Program-made: the position numbers and the translations under genes
Notes under the pieces: generated by a model
Databases searched by the model: none
What the model was told of the DNA's origin: nothing
Seen by the model: the letters and a program-made list of their open reading frames with translations, nothing else
In this document: positions 24,121 through 38,356 of the stretch, piece after piece
How the letters are laid out: each line of letters begins with the position of its first letter
Numbering within the stretch: the first letter of the stretch is position 1
Source of the DNA: Holacanthus passer
Taxonomy: Eukaryota > Chordata > Actinopteri > Pomacanthidae
Assembly: GCA_025331565.1 (NCBI GenBank)
Contig: JAFREQ010000035.1
Location: 310,001 to 374,000 of the forward strand
Reading direction: 5' to 3'
DNA: 64,000 nt

Positions 24121-24458
24121 AGCCCGATTATCACGTTCTATTATTCGGGTGAATAACTTCTCCAAATTAATTAACAGTGATTTTAAAAGATGATTTTGCA
24201 AGTCCTCCTTTACAGAATGGTAAACGTCTCACTCCATATGACTTTTCTCACATGGACCAGAGTGACAGAATAAATGATCCGCTATAATGGATAAACCACT
24301 TTGCACCTTGTTGCTGCTTTTCCCAGGGTACTAGTGTGAACACGGCTTTATAGGAAATGAAGCATTCTCTGTATAACTCCTGCGGGAGAGCTGCAGTGAT
24401 GAGTTAAAACGTCTGGACTCCTAATGGAAGGCTTGGTCGGGAGAACAAACCACAAAAG

Positions 24459-24483
24459 TTTTTTTTTTTTTTTTTTTTTTTTT
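24459..24483. repeat. poly-T run (25 bp)
   Basis: Twenty-five consecutive T followed by CTTCTCCCGAG; possibly an inverted retroposon tail, with no identifiable element attached. Confidence 0.92.
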
Positions 24484-25829
24484 CTTCTCCCGAGTCTGTG
24501 TCAGCTCACATCTGCGAACTCCCCTCGCACAGTCATTTCCTTCCCTCGCCACTCAGCCAAAAAGTCGATTCAAGAAGCTCGGTATTGTGATTGAAATCAT
24601 AAATCCATTTTATTCATTTCCAGATTTTCATTTTGTAAGATCTATTATTGAAGAAAGGGCTGTTGAAAGCTCAATAGGCACACTGTGCAACGACATTTAG
24701 AGTAAGTGACTGCAACAAAGTGATGTAGCTGGGTGGCATCAGATCTCTAAGAATATCTAGCAGGTTGTGCTGCTGTGGCTCATGTGACAGATGCGATAAG
24801 CAAGCTCAACTTTATTCTAATAATCAGTGCGGGGGGGATACTCTGATCAACGTTTGACCCGTGACCCAGCTCACAGCCAACTTCTAATTGTGACAAGGCA
24901 CATATGGCACATAATTATTCTGAATAATCTGTTGCCATGGCGACGGCTGACCCTGACGGCCACTGATGCGCCGTCTCCGTGTCCGGCTCGGTGGTTGGAG
25001 GCAGTTTTGCCTCTTTGCTCTCTGAAAGTGCCGCGGATTAGAGATGCACATTATCACTTTAATCTCCTCTTTAACCCCTTCAATCAGCCCCCGCAGAGAG
25101 AGATGGCCAGAGCCGCTCGGCTGAGCCGCACACGGCCACGGACGGACATGCATTCAGGCGCTCGTGTGTTTTATGAAAGCCCAACATAAGCATAAGATTT
25201 CATTCTCTCAGTGGTGCTGTCCTCTCTCGGTAATCCACTTCAATCCTCATCTCCATCAGCCCCCTTCGGTGTCTCTAAGTGTATGCTCATGATATAAATA
25301 CACCAAGCTACTACTGAGCTCTTACTTACTCTTTCTCCCCCCCCTCCTACGACGGTCATCTTCTCCAAAAGGGATAAACAAGCCTTTCACTCTCGAGATG
25401 TACAGAATAGAAAACAAATTTTACCAGTGAGGCATCTCTCCAGAGCAGTGCAAGCATGAAATATGAAATTGCTCTGAGTCATAATTGAGTGGCAACGGCA
25501 AGATAATTTGTTTGGAGTTTAAAAAAAAAAATGCTAAGACTGAAAGTGACTGAAATCAGTAACAACAGTCAAAAAGGCACTGCAAAATGCATTAGGTACA
25601 AATTACCGCTTTAATATGGTCATAATTTAGTTTAGACAACAGCAGATGTTTTTAAAAGGATCCCATATTTTTTACAGCGATGCTCGTAAGTCAAGTCAAA
25701 GTTTTAAGTGGACTGTGACACGAAGGTGGTTCACACGCTTTATAAAACAAATATTAGCAGTCGTATCAACTCACGAGATGGAAACATCACGATGCAAAAT
25801 ACCAAGGAGCAGTTGTCTTAAGTTAGTTT

Positions 25830-26190
25830 TCTGATAGCGCCTGGCAGGTATCTATGGCGCCGCTGTCTCCGTGACCCCTGACCTGTCCCGCTACGGGCTG
25901 ACAGCAGCTGTCATGCCCCACATACTGGAAAAACCACAGCACACAGCAAACACATCACAAGCATCTAAAATATAAAACACCTTATCATCACTTTCTCTTC
26001 CCGGCCGGCTGATGACAGACAGCGCGTCGACCCCGAGGTGAACGACGTCGGCCTACCAAAACAAAGGTCAAGCTGAGGGAGACCCCTCCTCTTCGCTCGC
26101 TCCTCCCCCCTCGCCTGTCATCGTCCCCTCATCCCTCCCTCCCACATCCACTCCCCTTGACCACCCTTCGCCGCGGCGCTAAAGAGCTTC
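25830..26190. promoter_or_regulatory. CpG-enriched patch, possible regulatory element
   Basis: CpG dinucleotides are enriched here relative to the surrounding AT-rich DNA (GGCGCCGCTGTCTCCG, CCCGGCCGGC, GCGCGTCGACC, CTTCGCCGCGGCGC). A plus-strand ATG at about 26011 opens MTDSASTP and runs into GAG/GTGAAC, a plausible donor, so a very short first coding exon is conceivable. No TATA box or other confirmation is visible. Confidence 0.25.
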
Positions 26191-26335
26191 TCTCTTCATC
26201 TTCAACACATTTGCAATAAATCAATGTGAGCTGAGGGGCTGTAGAAATACTGTGAGTCTGATTGATTTCTTATGTTAGCACATTATAGACGCCTGTGAGA
26301 AGCTTGCCAGATTTCATTCCCCAAGTGAGAGCGAC

Positions 26336-26357
26336 TGAGAGAGAGAGAGAGAGAGAG
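26336..26357. repeat. (GA)n microsatellite
   Basis: About eleven GA dinucleotides. Confidence 0.9.
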
Positions 26358-29300
26358 GGAGCATAAGTTTAACATGCGGGGAGGATTAAAGAAAGACACT
26401 TTAAAGAAAGACACTGTATGAACCCAAACAAAGCCGAGGAACAAGTTTCAAGATTTGTCGGTGATTATGTGACAATTACTCTTTCTGTGTAGTCACAGAT
26501 TCAATGATGAAAAAATAAGGCTAACCGAGACAGTTTCTCCGAGCCCTACTTCTCTCAAAAATCTCTGGGTATCAGACTTTTCTTCTAATACGTTCCCACA
26601 CTCTCTGTAGTCCATCCCCTCCTCCTGCAAACTTCATCTATTAGTCATTGCATCTGTTAGGAAGATTTGGCTAAAGGTAGCAGACAAATGGTCGAGACCA
26701 CGCCGTGCCGACAGACTCTATAAGGGATATTACAACACCAGACTGACTTATAATGGAACCACAAGTAAGTGATTATCTGCGAATGGAGCCAGAAAACTTC
26801 TATTTAAGATATCTAATGGAGAGTAAAGATGAAAAGCGAGGTACAGAAAGAAACAGTTTTTAAGCTATATTTATAAAGTTGTTCTCAGTCTGCATCCACG
26901 AGATTTTACATAACGTCTCACCAGCCAAAAGAGATTTCGAAAACATAAGAATGCACAGATGGAGGACAAACACTGACTTTGGTTGTAGCATGAATGAATT
27001 CTCGCAACAAATGGAGAGTGTTGGCAGAGCATGCTAGGATTTAATAATCTTCCCATGATTGAAGTGAAACTACAGTTTATACGATAAAAACTGAAAGCTA
27101 CAATTATGGCTGTAATGTGATTTAATCTGTGCTGCTGTCATGCTACTGTCAGTCTTTCCTCCCCTTTAAACAAAAACTGGTTAATACTAAAATCCTTTAT
27201 CCTCCAAACCTGTTTTTAATATCCATTCTTATTCTTACTGAAACTTAAAAGTATTGCATGCCATTGTTTTATATTCTGGTTTTTATAACGTCATATCTTG
27301 GCCACATTATAACAGAACATTTCAAGACTACTAATCTAATCTGACACTTCTTTATTTTGAATACGCTTTTCCAAAACCGGTATATATGAATGAAGGAACT
27401 ACTGGAAGTGGACAGGCTGTACCTCGATTTTGATAAATGAAAGAGACGCTTCACTTGATCTTCTTGTCGTCATTTTCATCCCCTTAACACACAGCATATC
27501 TTTGCTCAGAGAGCACAGAAGTTAGAAGAGATATTTGGGATTATTACTGACAGCGGGATACTTACAAAAGAGATCAGAGCTGGTCAGCCTGCCCTCCGTT
27601 ATCGGCCAAGTTCAAAGAGATTCAAGCTTCTGTTTTTGGACGATTTGTAATGTATTGGATTCCACTGTATTGTACAGATCCAGTTACAGCACTTGACTAT
27701 ATCACAGACAATAAGTCAAGTGGCTGAAAACCGCAGTGTTTGAGCAACATGTTGGTCCAAGATGCAATAAGAGAAACAACTGCAGTCATATACTACAACA
27801 AAAAATAGGCTTAAGCACCCAAAACACTGACACAATCTCAACTGAGCATTAACGTTAAAAGCCTGACAACTATTTACTACTTTTGTAGTAGATTGAATAG
27901 TATTGCACAAGTGGTCATTATGTCGACTGTCTGCATCGACTTAGAGCTAAATCAGACAAAATGTCAGCAAAGAAAAATATGCTGGCATTTCACTAACCAA
28001 CTCTGTAAACTGCCTAATTGAATGTGCTTTTACCTTAATAGCTACTCACTTTATTAGCAGCATGACTCGAGGGATGGCGGACTAACTTTTTGAGGCGTGG
28101 ATTGCAATCAAACTTTGCTCAGACGTTCGCGTTCCCCTGATGATGAACTGTGCGATAATTTAACTTTCCATCACGCCATCATTGGATCGACAGCTTTAAT
28201 TGTCCAATACTTGACATGATATTATGACCATGTAGTTATTAGTGTTGATATTGCCTTATTCACCTTTGCACAATCGACATGTTGAAAAATCTTTACTTTA
28301 AATATGCACCTTTTTCCCTGTGGTTACTTTTTGTCTGTAATGCACTATATAAACTGAAGAGTAAGAGCACGAGTCTGGTTTCATGTGTCTGCTCGCACTG
28401 AGGTGTCTGTACGCGCCAGTGTTTGTTTCTCTGAGGAATATGTTCTGTTCTCCACGCTGCCAAGTTCCACAACATCAGCAGAAACTACCGGTCTGCAGCA
28501 CTCTACATTTCCATATCCAATCTCATTCAGGCTTGGGTCTTGCCGAGAGGTGCAGAATTTCACCGGAGGAAACAAGACAAACCAAATATAGTAAATATGA
28601 GTTTTTCTGCTGCAGCCATATCAGCGGGTCAGAAAGTGGCCTGAAATGAGATGCAAGTTAAAATGTGCAAAAAACATAATGTTTTCTTTTCCTGCTTGTG
28701 AAAAAAAACAAACCAGATGGTGTATGACAGAACCACTTTTAGTTTTATGAGTCTGATTTTTTTTTTTTGCAATAGGCCAAGAACAATAAAATGTTTCTTC
28801 CTGAAGATATTATAAATCCAGCCATGTGAGCAAGGGAAGGGTTTTTTTTTTCAACATCAATCCATCTTCTACATTTTTTGATTGATTTAATGTTTGAATA
28901 ATTTAAAGAGAGGATTTTGGAATAACAACAAGCCATGGGAGTGAGTCCTACAATTCCTCATTTATTCAGATGTGCCACTTTCCCCCAGCACATCTGAATA
29001 ATGGCACACAGCGTGCCATATTGAATTTTTGATGATGAATAAATAATGGATGTTGGTGGATAAGTCTGTTAATATATTAGCCATGAGTTTGTCATAACTG
29101 TTTAATCGGATAGCTGCAATAAATACATCTCTGCATCTCTTTGTGCCTCCCTCTCTGTCTGTCTGTCTCGTTCGGAATAAATTTTACGCATCGCTTCATT
29201 TTTTATCTCTCTCCTAAAAACTATCCTCGCTCCTAATTCTTTTCTCATCCTCCTATCAGTCACCTAAACTCATTCATGACGTTTTTTTCTTCTCACTCCG

Positions 29301-31463
29301 CTTACGACAGATGTAAAAACAAATTATTATTTTTTGTTTCAGTTGAGTGAACATGCTGTCGTCTGTCAGCGGAACTGTTTTGAAATGCATGGATGATATT
29401 AGGCCCGGGCAACAAAACAATAGCGATACTGACGATGGACATTTCATCAATAGATAGAATGTGGGATAGTTTCACTTAAATGCAAACATCATGAAAGCAC
29501 ATAACAAATACGCCCTGGCTCATAAACAGCCAATCATTTCACAGACAAATTCCCATGCATTATCAATATTACCACATGATCAGAGCTTTGGAGAAACGTT
29601 CCCTTTTCCCTAAGAAGTTTTGTAAGAAGTTACTGTTGATAGTAATTTCCATAAATCAATAAATCAGTCGATGGAAGCCAAACAGTGTCGAACCACAGAG
29701 AGCGAGCTGACAGGCATCAGATCAGTGCAGGCAACAGGTCGACCTGGCAGCCAAACTCTCATCTCTGTAGATTCATATATGCACAAGTGGCTAAACCCTG
29801 GAAGCCCCAGAGAGAAGTGAAGCACCTCAAGTAATGGCGTCAAGTTCTCTGGATCATGTTTGGCCCGGCATGCTTTAACATTACCAGAAACTCATTCACT
29901 AATAACCAATGTCGACTGAATATTGTGTCATGATGATACTAATGATATTCTGACCATGAGATATCGCTCGTGGTCACTATCATCCTTGCGTCATACATTT
30001 TTAAAGGGAGGGAATTATACTTGGTTTTTGGTGCATGAGCTCATCAATTTCATGTTTGGCTCGTTCAAAGAAAAGTGTCTGCCCCTGAATTTGAATATAT
30101 GTCTGCGAAAATGATGCATTCACAGGTTTTACTGACACATTCAGTCGGGTAACGAGGCAATTTTTAATTTCGTTCACCCAATTCATACATCAAGAATACT
30201 ACTTAATTGGGACAACAAGGATTTCTCGGCCTTCATCCTTCTAGTCAATTAATGCTGCTATTAACCTTGAGACACCTGATGGTGCCTGGCCCATAATGAT
30301 GCTATTATGTTGTCAGCGTTAGCTTAAGCAAGTCATTAGCAGGTAAATATATGAAGTCAGTTTGCTGAGGAAATGACTCCATTTGGCTCGGAGAAGAACC
30401 AATAATGTGATTTTTGGGGAGACTACCAAGTATGAGCGAGTCAGAGAGCAACATAGCTCAATCACAGGCGCGTTGGCAGTTTAACACCGAGATAAAAAAA
30501 AAAGAAAAAAGAAAGGCCCTCTGTATTCTAGCAGTGGAACAGATGCCACACACTAACATCACTATTTTAACAATGAGCTCTGGCTAGCCTCCAGGCATCC
30601 TCTGTGTTCCAGCGGTTTTCGCTGTGATTGTGTGTTTAACCGGTTTATGTTGAGTTAAAGCCGCGTCCTCGTCCCTCGGTCCTGTAATATTCTTCTGCTC
30701 CAGATCCGGTGGCCAGAGCAGATTGATTGCTTGATTAAACTTTTCCGTTTATCATAAATTATTCACCGGATTTTTCAGAGTCTAATTAATTCCCTTATTA
30801 TTTACTGTTCGGTCTGCATTCTTTATCCGACACATAACCCATCACAGGGGGGAACCGCGCTCGCGTGTGTGTACGTGATTTGTTGTGCTTGCGCGCTTGA
30901 ATGCGTGAGTATAGGCGAGCGTTGATTAATGGCGAGCACCGGGAGGAAAAAAAAAAAAAAAAGAGCAAGTCCATTATGTTGTGGGAAGTATGTCCCCTTA
31001 AAATCAGGCGCCCCTAATCTCACATCTCTGTTTGATCAAGACTCCAGCGTCACATGAACGGAGCTCTTTAACGCTCAGATTGAAATCGCCAGGAGGAAAT
31101 TGGACACTTCTCCCTGCAAATATGGAGACAGAGCCCGATCTGTCAGCGGAATGGGTCGAGCTAGTTGTCCATCAAGATGACTGAACTCTGTAACACTGTG
31201 TCTCTCTCATCGCTCACTCCGGCACTCTACCTCATTTACAGCCCACTCTTTTCACTCCATCTGCATAGCTCTCATCTGCCTCTCACAGGTGATTTCCAAT
31301 GCATTTTTAATGGTGATTTAGCCGAGAAGTGAATGATGAATTGCAGAATGGTGATATTACAGTCTTGCAGAGGAAAATAGTAAGGGGGGTGCACACATTT
31401 ATCTTTCCTTGAGAGTGTTTTTGTTTCACGCTCATGACTATTTCTTTCTGAACAGACATGATG

Positions 31464-31484
31464 CACACACACACACACACACAC
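31464..31484. repeat. (CA)n microsatellite
   Basis: Ten CA dinucleotides. Confidence 0.92.
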
Positions 31485-33344
31485 GCATGAGGGGCTGAAT
31501 CCTGCTGATGGAAATCTAATGCCTTCGCCTGCCTCGTCTCCCTCGTCTCCCTCACTCTCTCTCACACTTTTAGCTCTTCTGCCGTGAAACCCTGCCCATC
31601 AGGTCAGCTTGCTGACGCATCTATCAATACATGCTCCGGGAGGTAGAGTATAACCTTGCCCCGCCGTACCTTCCTAATGTTTCCCACTCAGCTTTACTTT
31701 CTTCGCATCCAATACAAAGGCACAAAAACACAGGAGGGAAAGTGTGACCATCCCCATTGTTGCTCGCCCACGCATGCAAATATATACTGTACATACTGTA
31801 TGCTGACATAATAAGTACATGCGTGCCCACACACTCACACAAATGCGCACTAAAGCATGTGTGGCGCACAAAATCAACACAATTACCAAGAATCACGAAT
31901 CAGTTACGTACAATTACTTTCTATTGCAGCTGTTGTTTTGGATGCGAGTAGGCCCTTGGTGATGCTTTGGGGCTTCTGTGATGAGCCTCGTAACTGATCC
32001 AAGAGTCGGCTGTGGAAAAAGACTGTTTTTCCTCCAACAGCAACGTGTGGTATATCAGATAACAGTCTTTTGTTTGAGGTATGTGGGATTTTGAGCAGCT
32101 GGAATATATCTGCGTCATCTCGCTAAAGGTGTATGTGCCCCCAGCTCGTCTGCGGAGCCAATGCGCCTGCTCAGTGCTGATCTAGGACCCACTGTGATTC
32201 ATACTTTCCAACCCTCCTGTGTCCTCTCTACTCTACTCTGGGTTACTCTATTGTTTCTCTACTCTGGCTCTTATTTTTTTTTTTTCATTCTTCTGCTTTC
32301 ATCACTGCCATTTTCATTCTCATTGCCATTGCCGTCCTCTCTTGCCTCGCCCCCTTTGTCTCTCAAGGCCTCGTGGCCACCTTGCAGCACCTGAAATCTG
32401 ATATTGAAATGTCCCGTCCCTTTGTGTCAGCGAGAGATATAGAAAGGGAGAAAAAGAGAAAAAGGAACAGAAGAGCGTGGGGGTCAGATAATAAAGGCGG
32501 AGAGAGGCTGAGCAAGGCCAAAAGCACATGGGACAGCTGCTGTCATTTAAAACCTTCAGACTAGCGACGCCCCTGCTCTGACATGGCTACTGTACGTTCA
32601 CGTTACACAAAATGGCTTCATCTGTCTCCAGCAGAAACCTAAACAAAATAACATGCGGCTCCATTAAGGCACTAAATCACTTTCTGTGTAAAAAGCACTC
32701 TTCACTTACGTAACAACTTGACAGTAATGGCTCGTTACCGCTTTGATCCACCAACACACACACTCCTCTCACACATTCATACCTTCATTCTAACAATAGG
32801 CCTCCACTCCTCTGAACCACTTAGGTTTTGATCCCACAATTCAACAATGCTGAAGCAATGGGCTTCAGGCTTATATAGCATAGAGATGTGCCCAAAGCTA
32901 ACAAGAAGATAATGTTAGAAAGATTTAAAAAAGGGATCAAAAGAAGAGAGGTGATTAGAAAGGCATTTGTGTGTGAGGAGAACATACCCACTGGAAGATG
33001 AAAAACACAGTGGAACATTAAGGCTTTGAAAGTCATTATGGTGCATGCCAATATAAAGGCGGTTTTGTTATGAAGAGCAGGACCAAAGTGAAATCAATGA
33101 CACTGGGTGATTGTTTTTCCTGCTAAATGAGATAACTCTCCCTCCAGTCCCACCCCCATAGTCTTGTTTAAAATGAACAATGGATGCACATGATCACAAA
33201 AGCATGGCATGAACAGACACACACGAGTATATCAAACTGTCTTTTAACTGTCTTTTTAGATTGTGTACTGGCACTGAACGATATGCAAAGAAGATCATAT
33301 TGTGCTTATTGCAGTTGCAACATCAGGGAATCAATCAATCAACC

Positions 33345-33765
33345 CAGTGTGCAGTTAAACTGATGAGAGTCACTGGTCCAGATATCAGTGGTGAAGCCGA
33401 AGGCCGAAATGTGCAACAGGCTGCTGATGTGCTTTTTCACAAAGTCATGCAACTTTGGTGTTAAGGTTTCTGTGACGTGGTGAAAACCCTGCATTATCCT
33501 ACAAAAAGACAACAGCTGGTCATCAAGAGCAACATCCTGGATGAGCCTGTTGATCGTCTCTGGACGTTTTCTCTCGCTTCTCCAGCTGCAAACTTGCTAG
33601 TTGCTGTTTTTGCTGCCAGCATTAACAGACTCCTTGAACTGCTTGACTCCTTGTTGTGTTGTTTCTTTAGACGTTTTTGTCATATTGCCTGAGTTAGAGG
33701 AGCTTCTTTTCATCCCTCCTCTTGACAATTAAGCAGAGCACGGTTTGCAGTCTGCTCCACTTTTG
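33345..33765 (-). pseudogene. decayed hAT-family transposase fragment
   Basis: Read on the minus strand from about 33765, the frame contains DCKPCS, a stop, then LSRGGMKRSSSNSGNMTK, matching the end of a BED zinc finger (C..C ... N(T)SN(L/M)) in hAT transposases. After a second stop come RKRPETINRLIQDVALDDQ and then FGFTTDIWTSDSHQF, corresponding to the conserved LDDQPFS and TTDIWTS motifs of the hAT catalytic region. The order and spacing fit a ZBED/Ac-like transposase. Two in-frame stops and the absence of the rest of the RNase H-like domain and the C-terminal dimerisation region show it is dead. No initiator ATG remains, and the 71-codon plus-strand frame at 33477-33692 is only its antisense. 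No terminal repeats were identified. Confidence 0.7.
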
Positions 33766-35783
33766 TCATCACTGCTTATCATACAATATCTCCAAAGTGC
33801 TGACATTGCTCCTCCTCCGCCTACCTGCTCGACTAAAGAGAGGTTAACGTCACATTGCTTTAAAGTGGTATCGAGTGCGGTTGTATCAGAGTAGTTTTAC
33901 AATTATGATTATGAGTACATGAGCACAGTATTGGACCAGTACCCGGCACTGGTATTGGCGCAAACCCAGCGATTATAATAATTCGGTTCAGGCCTACAGC
34001 GCACAACTGTTAAAGCTCAATCTCTCCTCTGTTGACTTGTTTCAGCAGCGATCTAGAGCTGGATGTGCAAATAAATCATAGTCAACATGTACACACACAT
34101 AAGCAAACACAAAAATCTCTCACATCTGTCAAACACATACTACAAGTGTTAAAAACATCTCACACTATGACTCTTCTTATGAGAGTTTACATCTGCACAG
34201 ACAAAGGCACCCACACACAAACTGAACCGTGCAAAAGGTACAATAGCGATCTGACAAACCCATGAAGCCCTTTGGGGGTTTGAAAACTTTCGCTGGCGGG
34301 TGTTTCCTCGATGCCACCCGGAGCGGGGTGGGGGGAGAAAGGAGCTGAGGTTGTTAGACTTGCACTGCTGCCATAGAAGGACCCCCCACAGGGAAATCAC
34401 AGGCCCAGTGAACCAGAGAACTCTCACTGCTTTGCTCTGCTTCAGTCCACACTGCCTCCTATACCTCCAGCCAGCTCAGCAGGTTCATTAGTTTGACAAG
34501 GATACCCACAAAAGCAGGCAGCCCACATCGCACAGTGCACAGGGACACACAGCCGTACAGTACAAAGCTACAGTCCTCACCCCTCGACTCGCTGTCATTG
34601 AGAAGTCATTTCACATGTTAGCGACATCTAGCAAGAAACATGTCTCACATACTTGTAAAGTGAAATATTACAGTACAAGTCTGAGCAACATATACTGAGC
34701 TTCATGTACAGTATTATTAGTAGGGCTTAATCAAAATGGTGATATGAAAGGTTGCAATTTTCATATCACGAGGTGAAAGAGGCGACACATTATTTATAAT
34801 TTACTTAACAGTGTCTTAACAAGCTGCTGCCAGTCAAAGTTCAAGCTGTCAGTTGCTGATTTCATCTGCTGTGATGGCGACTGCAAACGCACTCAGTTAT
34901 AGCTAATTAACGTTAATTCCTTGAGTTGGCAAAACAACAAAACAAAATCTCAGAGGTTGTCTGGTGAAGATGCTGACTCTTGGCACGCCGGCGTCTGCAG
35001 AAAGTCGGCCAAAGATGGTTTTAAGGACGAAGGAACACCACTCAGTATCATTTTTGATGTTTGAGAAAAGAAAGTAGCCTCTGGGTTTTGAGTGTTCGCA
35101 AAACAAACCCAACAAAAAAACCTATAAATCTGGATTCCAGGCTTTGGAGCTGTGGAGCAGTTTGTTCTCTTCAGCCTGCAAAGCTAACATTATCATTACC
35201 TTAAGCAAAGTGCGATGCTGCAACGTTTCATGTATCTTCAGTCCGAAATCAAAAACACTCATAATCGCAACTTACCAGCAGTTTGTCGCTATTATAAGTT
35301 ACCAACTGTGCAGCTAAATATAAAACTACTTACATTTGAATACAATTGAGCAATGTCAATGTAAAATCTTAATTACTGAATTAAAGTAAGATAATTGTTC
35401 AGTTTTTCTTAAGAAAACTAATCAAATGACTTTTCTGACTGGTTTAAAGAAAATCACCAACAAACAACGGCATCATTCTACATAATTCTACGATTCTATG
35501 AATGTAGGTCTGTGGTTTCAGCCCTAATTATGTAGAAAGATGTACATGAAGGATGGTCAAGCCCCCCAGGTTCTGCCAGCTATACCACACAGGGCTGAGG
35601 TGCATTAAAGTGAGTTAGTGCAGATTGATAAATCCTGGCAGAGGTGTTTGTCTGTGTGTGTCATGGCTGTCATGCAACCCTGATATAATTTCTGAGCTGG
35701 GTCGCTGCAGAGTGTGTTTTTGATGGATGTGGGCCTACAGTGTGTGCAGTGTGTGTGTGTGCTGTCAAGGCAAACCTTCCTCC

Positions 35784-35803
35784 TTTTTTTTTTTTTTTTT
35801 TTT
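35784..35803. repeat. poly-T run (20 bp)
   Basis: Twenty consecutive T followed by ACAGC. Confidence 0.92.
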
Positions 35804-36160
35804 ACAGCTTTGTGTCTGATGTGTTGGAGATGCATAAACACGCTGACCTACAGCTGGCTGATTTGCTAACTTATTGATGTCATGTGACTTTGATCTGTTT
35901 GCATTGAGCCACGGTGCTAAAGTGAAGCTTGGGCTATAAAATTGTCGACAAAATATATACAGTTGTACCTCTTTAGTGCAATGTGTGTGTTCGTGCATTT
36001 CAGTGTGTGTGAGCTGGTGAGGCGCAGTTCCATGCTATATTATTCTGCTCATACACAAACAGTCCTTTCAGTGCTTTGGAAAGTTTGGAGTTCTCAGAGT
36101 GTTATTGATCAACCGAGTGGGCAACCCCACTGGGCCTCACCGACTTCTCAGCTATGCTTC

Positions 36161-36183
36161 GTGTGTGTGTGTGTGTGTGTGTG
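36161..36183. repeat. (GT)n microsatellite
   Basis: Eleven GT dinucleotides within a valine/cysteine-rich open frame that is an artefact. Confidence 0.93.
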
Positions 36184-38321
36184 GACGATGTGTGGTCAAG
36201 AGGAGAAAGAAACAGTCATATATACAGTAAAGGTATGGTATACGTGTGTGTGCACATATCAGATTTAAGATATTAAATTGAGACAAAAGACAAGTTGCTC
36301 ACACTCACGGCTGATTTAAGACTGATCCCATGAAAACAGCTATAGCAAACAGCCCTATAGGAAATCTGGCAAGCATTCCAAAAAAATCAATAGTGCTGTT
36401 TTTACAGCACAATATCACATCCCTTGTTTATTGTGCTCCTTGTGTGGAATTGTTCCTGAGCAATCTTGGAGAAAAGCCGCGAAATATATGAAGCGTTTAT
36501 ACAAGAACTTTACAAATTTTTTACACCCTTCACTTTAATTTTCCTCATATTACTGCGGTGATAATGAAAAGCAGCAACCTTGACTTGTATCAGCTTCAGC
36601 TCCTTTTGACTGCAAATACTTTGCATGGACTTTTCAGTGCACTATAACGTGGTAGCCATTTTGTTTCTTTCAAATGTCTTTTAAAAAAAAATATACACAC
36701 ACATTAACAGCATCTCTGACCATTCAGCCTCGTGTTGCTTATTATCCAGTGAATTAGATCTCAAGGATTTTCAGTTGCATTTGAATCTCTGCTTTACTCT
36801 AACTGGCCTCCATCTGTTACAAAAGGGCACGGGTGACAGCACACCTACAGCAACAAATCAAATATGCAGAGTTAGCAGACAAATACTGGCCCATGTTTTG
36901 TAATATCAAAACAAACACGGACCGCAAGAGATCTCTATTAACCGATCCCTCCCCACTGGGTCTGAAATGACTGTGTCAATAGCACAGGGCTGGAGATAAA
37001 GGTCTGCTGTTACTGCTCAAGATTACAGAGAGAGACGGGCTGACACACACAGAGAGAAAGAGTATTTATGTGCGTCTGTGTGTGATAGCGAAATAACAAG
37101 CAGGAGAAGGAGACGGATAGATGCAGGGAGGAGAGGGACAGATAGCAACATTAGCCGTCCCCATTTCCCACAACCTCTCATCTCATCCAACATCCCCCCC
37201 GACGCCGTCTGATCCGGAGTGAGTGTTGGGGTTATGGGACATATTTTGCCTTTTCATCCTCGAGGCTTACCACTCAGCATATCAGAGCTTCATTTAGTCA
37301 TTCACTTTTTTTTTTTCCTGCAAGAACACAGAAATGAATCTAAATGAATCACATCAGATATCATTTCCCTTGCAAAGATTCAGTTTTTTTCTTTCCAGAT
37401 TACTGATCTGAGACAGAGATTCGAGGTTATTACGGGACACACAATCGTCAAATTAAAACCCAGGGCAGAGATATTTGCTATTCACATGACCTTTAAGTGG
37501 ATGTAAAAGAGGCGAAGCAGCTTGGAGGCTAAATGTTGGTCATATCCTCTCAGTCATTGATCAGCTCCACCTCAGGAGGAAAGAGGTTGCATGAAAATCA
37601 GCCAACTGTGATGTATGAAAAATTAATCACATCCCTCTTTAAGTCGATACTAATGTAACTACACCTGATAGAGGCCTGGGTCAGAGTGCCACCATGTAAA
37701 TGACTCAGACTGAGCCGTTAAATCACAACAAGGGAGGGAAGGAAGCTTCATATCGTCTGGCACCTGTCAAGCTCTGGAAATGAAAATGTGCCACAGTGTT
37801 TCCCTCTCAACTTGTGAATGACACAACCCACATGCTTACAAACCACAACTGTGAGCAAACACGTTCATTTTGGAGTCATTTCCCTTCCCTTTCATAACAG
37901 GTACATTAATTGGGACATGCAAACTAAGGCTGCAGCAGTTATTTCAAAAAGTGCCAGGTTCTTACATCCTTTACTTCTCTGCTGTGTCAAGACATTTTGC
38001 AGTAAGTTTTCACATCAGCACCAATGCATTGTTTTTCAGAAATGTGTCAGACAATAACTAAACCCACCCTCACAGGTAAGAGGATATGGAAGCTAAATGT
38101 GAGTGTTTCCAAAGGCGCCAGGCTCTGTCAGTGCCCCGAAATGTGACTCCCTTGTTCCAGGGGAGTCCTCTCCCCCATCACCTGTCAATAACCCTCCACT
38201 GACCTTGTGAAAACACATTGACTATTCCACAAAGTGAGCTCATCTGGAGCATCCAGCTCCTGCCTCCATTCATCCGAGCTGAGACCGGCCTAAAGAGCTG
38301 TGGAGTGTTAATGCACATTGG

Positions 38322-38324
<3 letters not shown>

Positions 38325-38355
<31 letters not shown>
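38325..38355. repeat. (GT)n microsatellite
   Basis: Fifteen GT dinucleotides, about 200 bp from a CA repeat of similar length in the same region (38548-38574), so the two could pair as an inverted repeat. Confidence 0.95.

Positions 38356-38356
<1 letters not shown>

Larger units (their letters stand above)
24121..33344. other. long gene-free stretch
   Basis: More than 9 kb with no exon that I can support on either strand. It holds a 25-T run, a short GA repeat, a CA repeat and a moderately CpG-rich patch at 25.8-26.2 kb. Several AT-rich unique segments with TAATTA motifs, for example around 30.1-30.8 kb, look like possible conserved non-coding sequence, but conservation cannot be judged from one sequence. 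Confidence 0.45.

Noticed and set aside
24827..25189. 120-codon plus-strand frame
   Set aside because: No domain, splice context or compositional support; an overlapping minus-strand frame is open over the same bases.
33477..33692. 71-codon plus-strand frame
   Set aside because: It is antisense to the hAT transposase motifs on the minus strand.
34723..35530. Possible hAT element with TAGGGCTT and AGCCCTA ends
   Set aside because: The flanking 8-mers do not match and the inner sequence shows no transposase motif or clear terminal repeat beyond a few bases.
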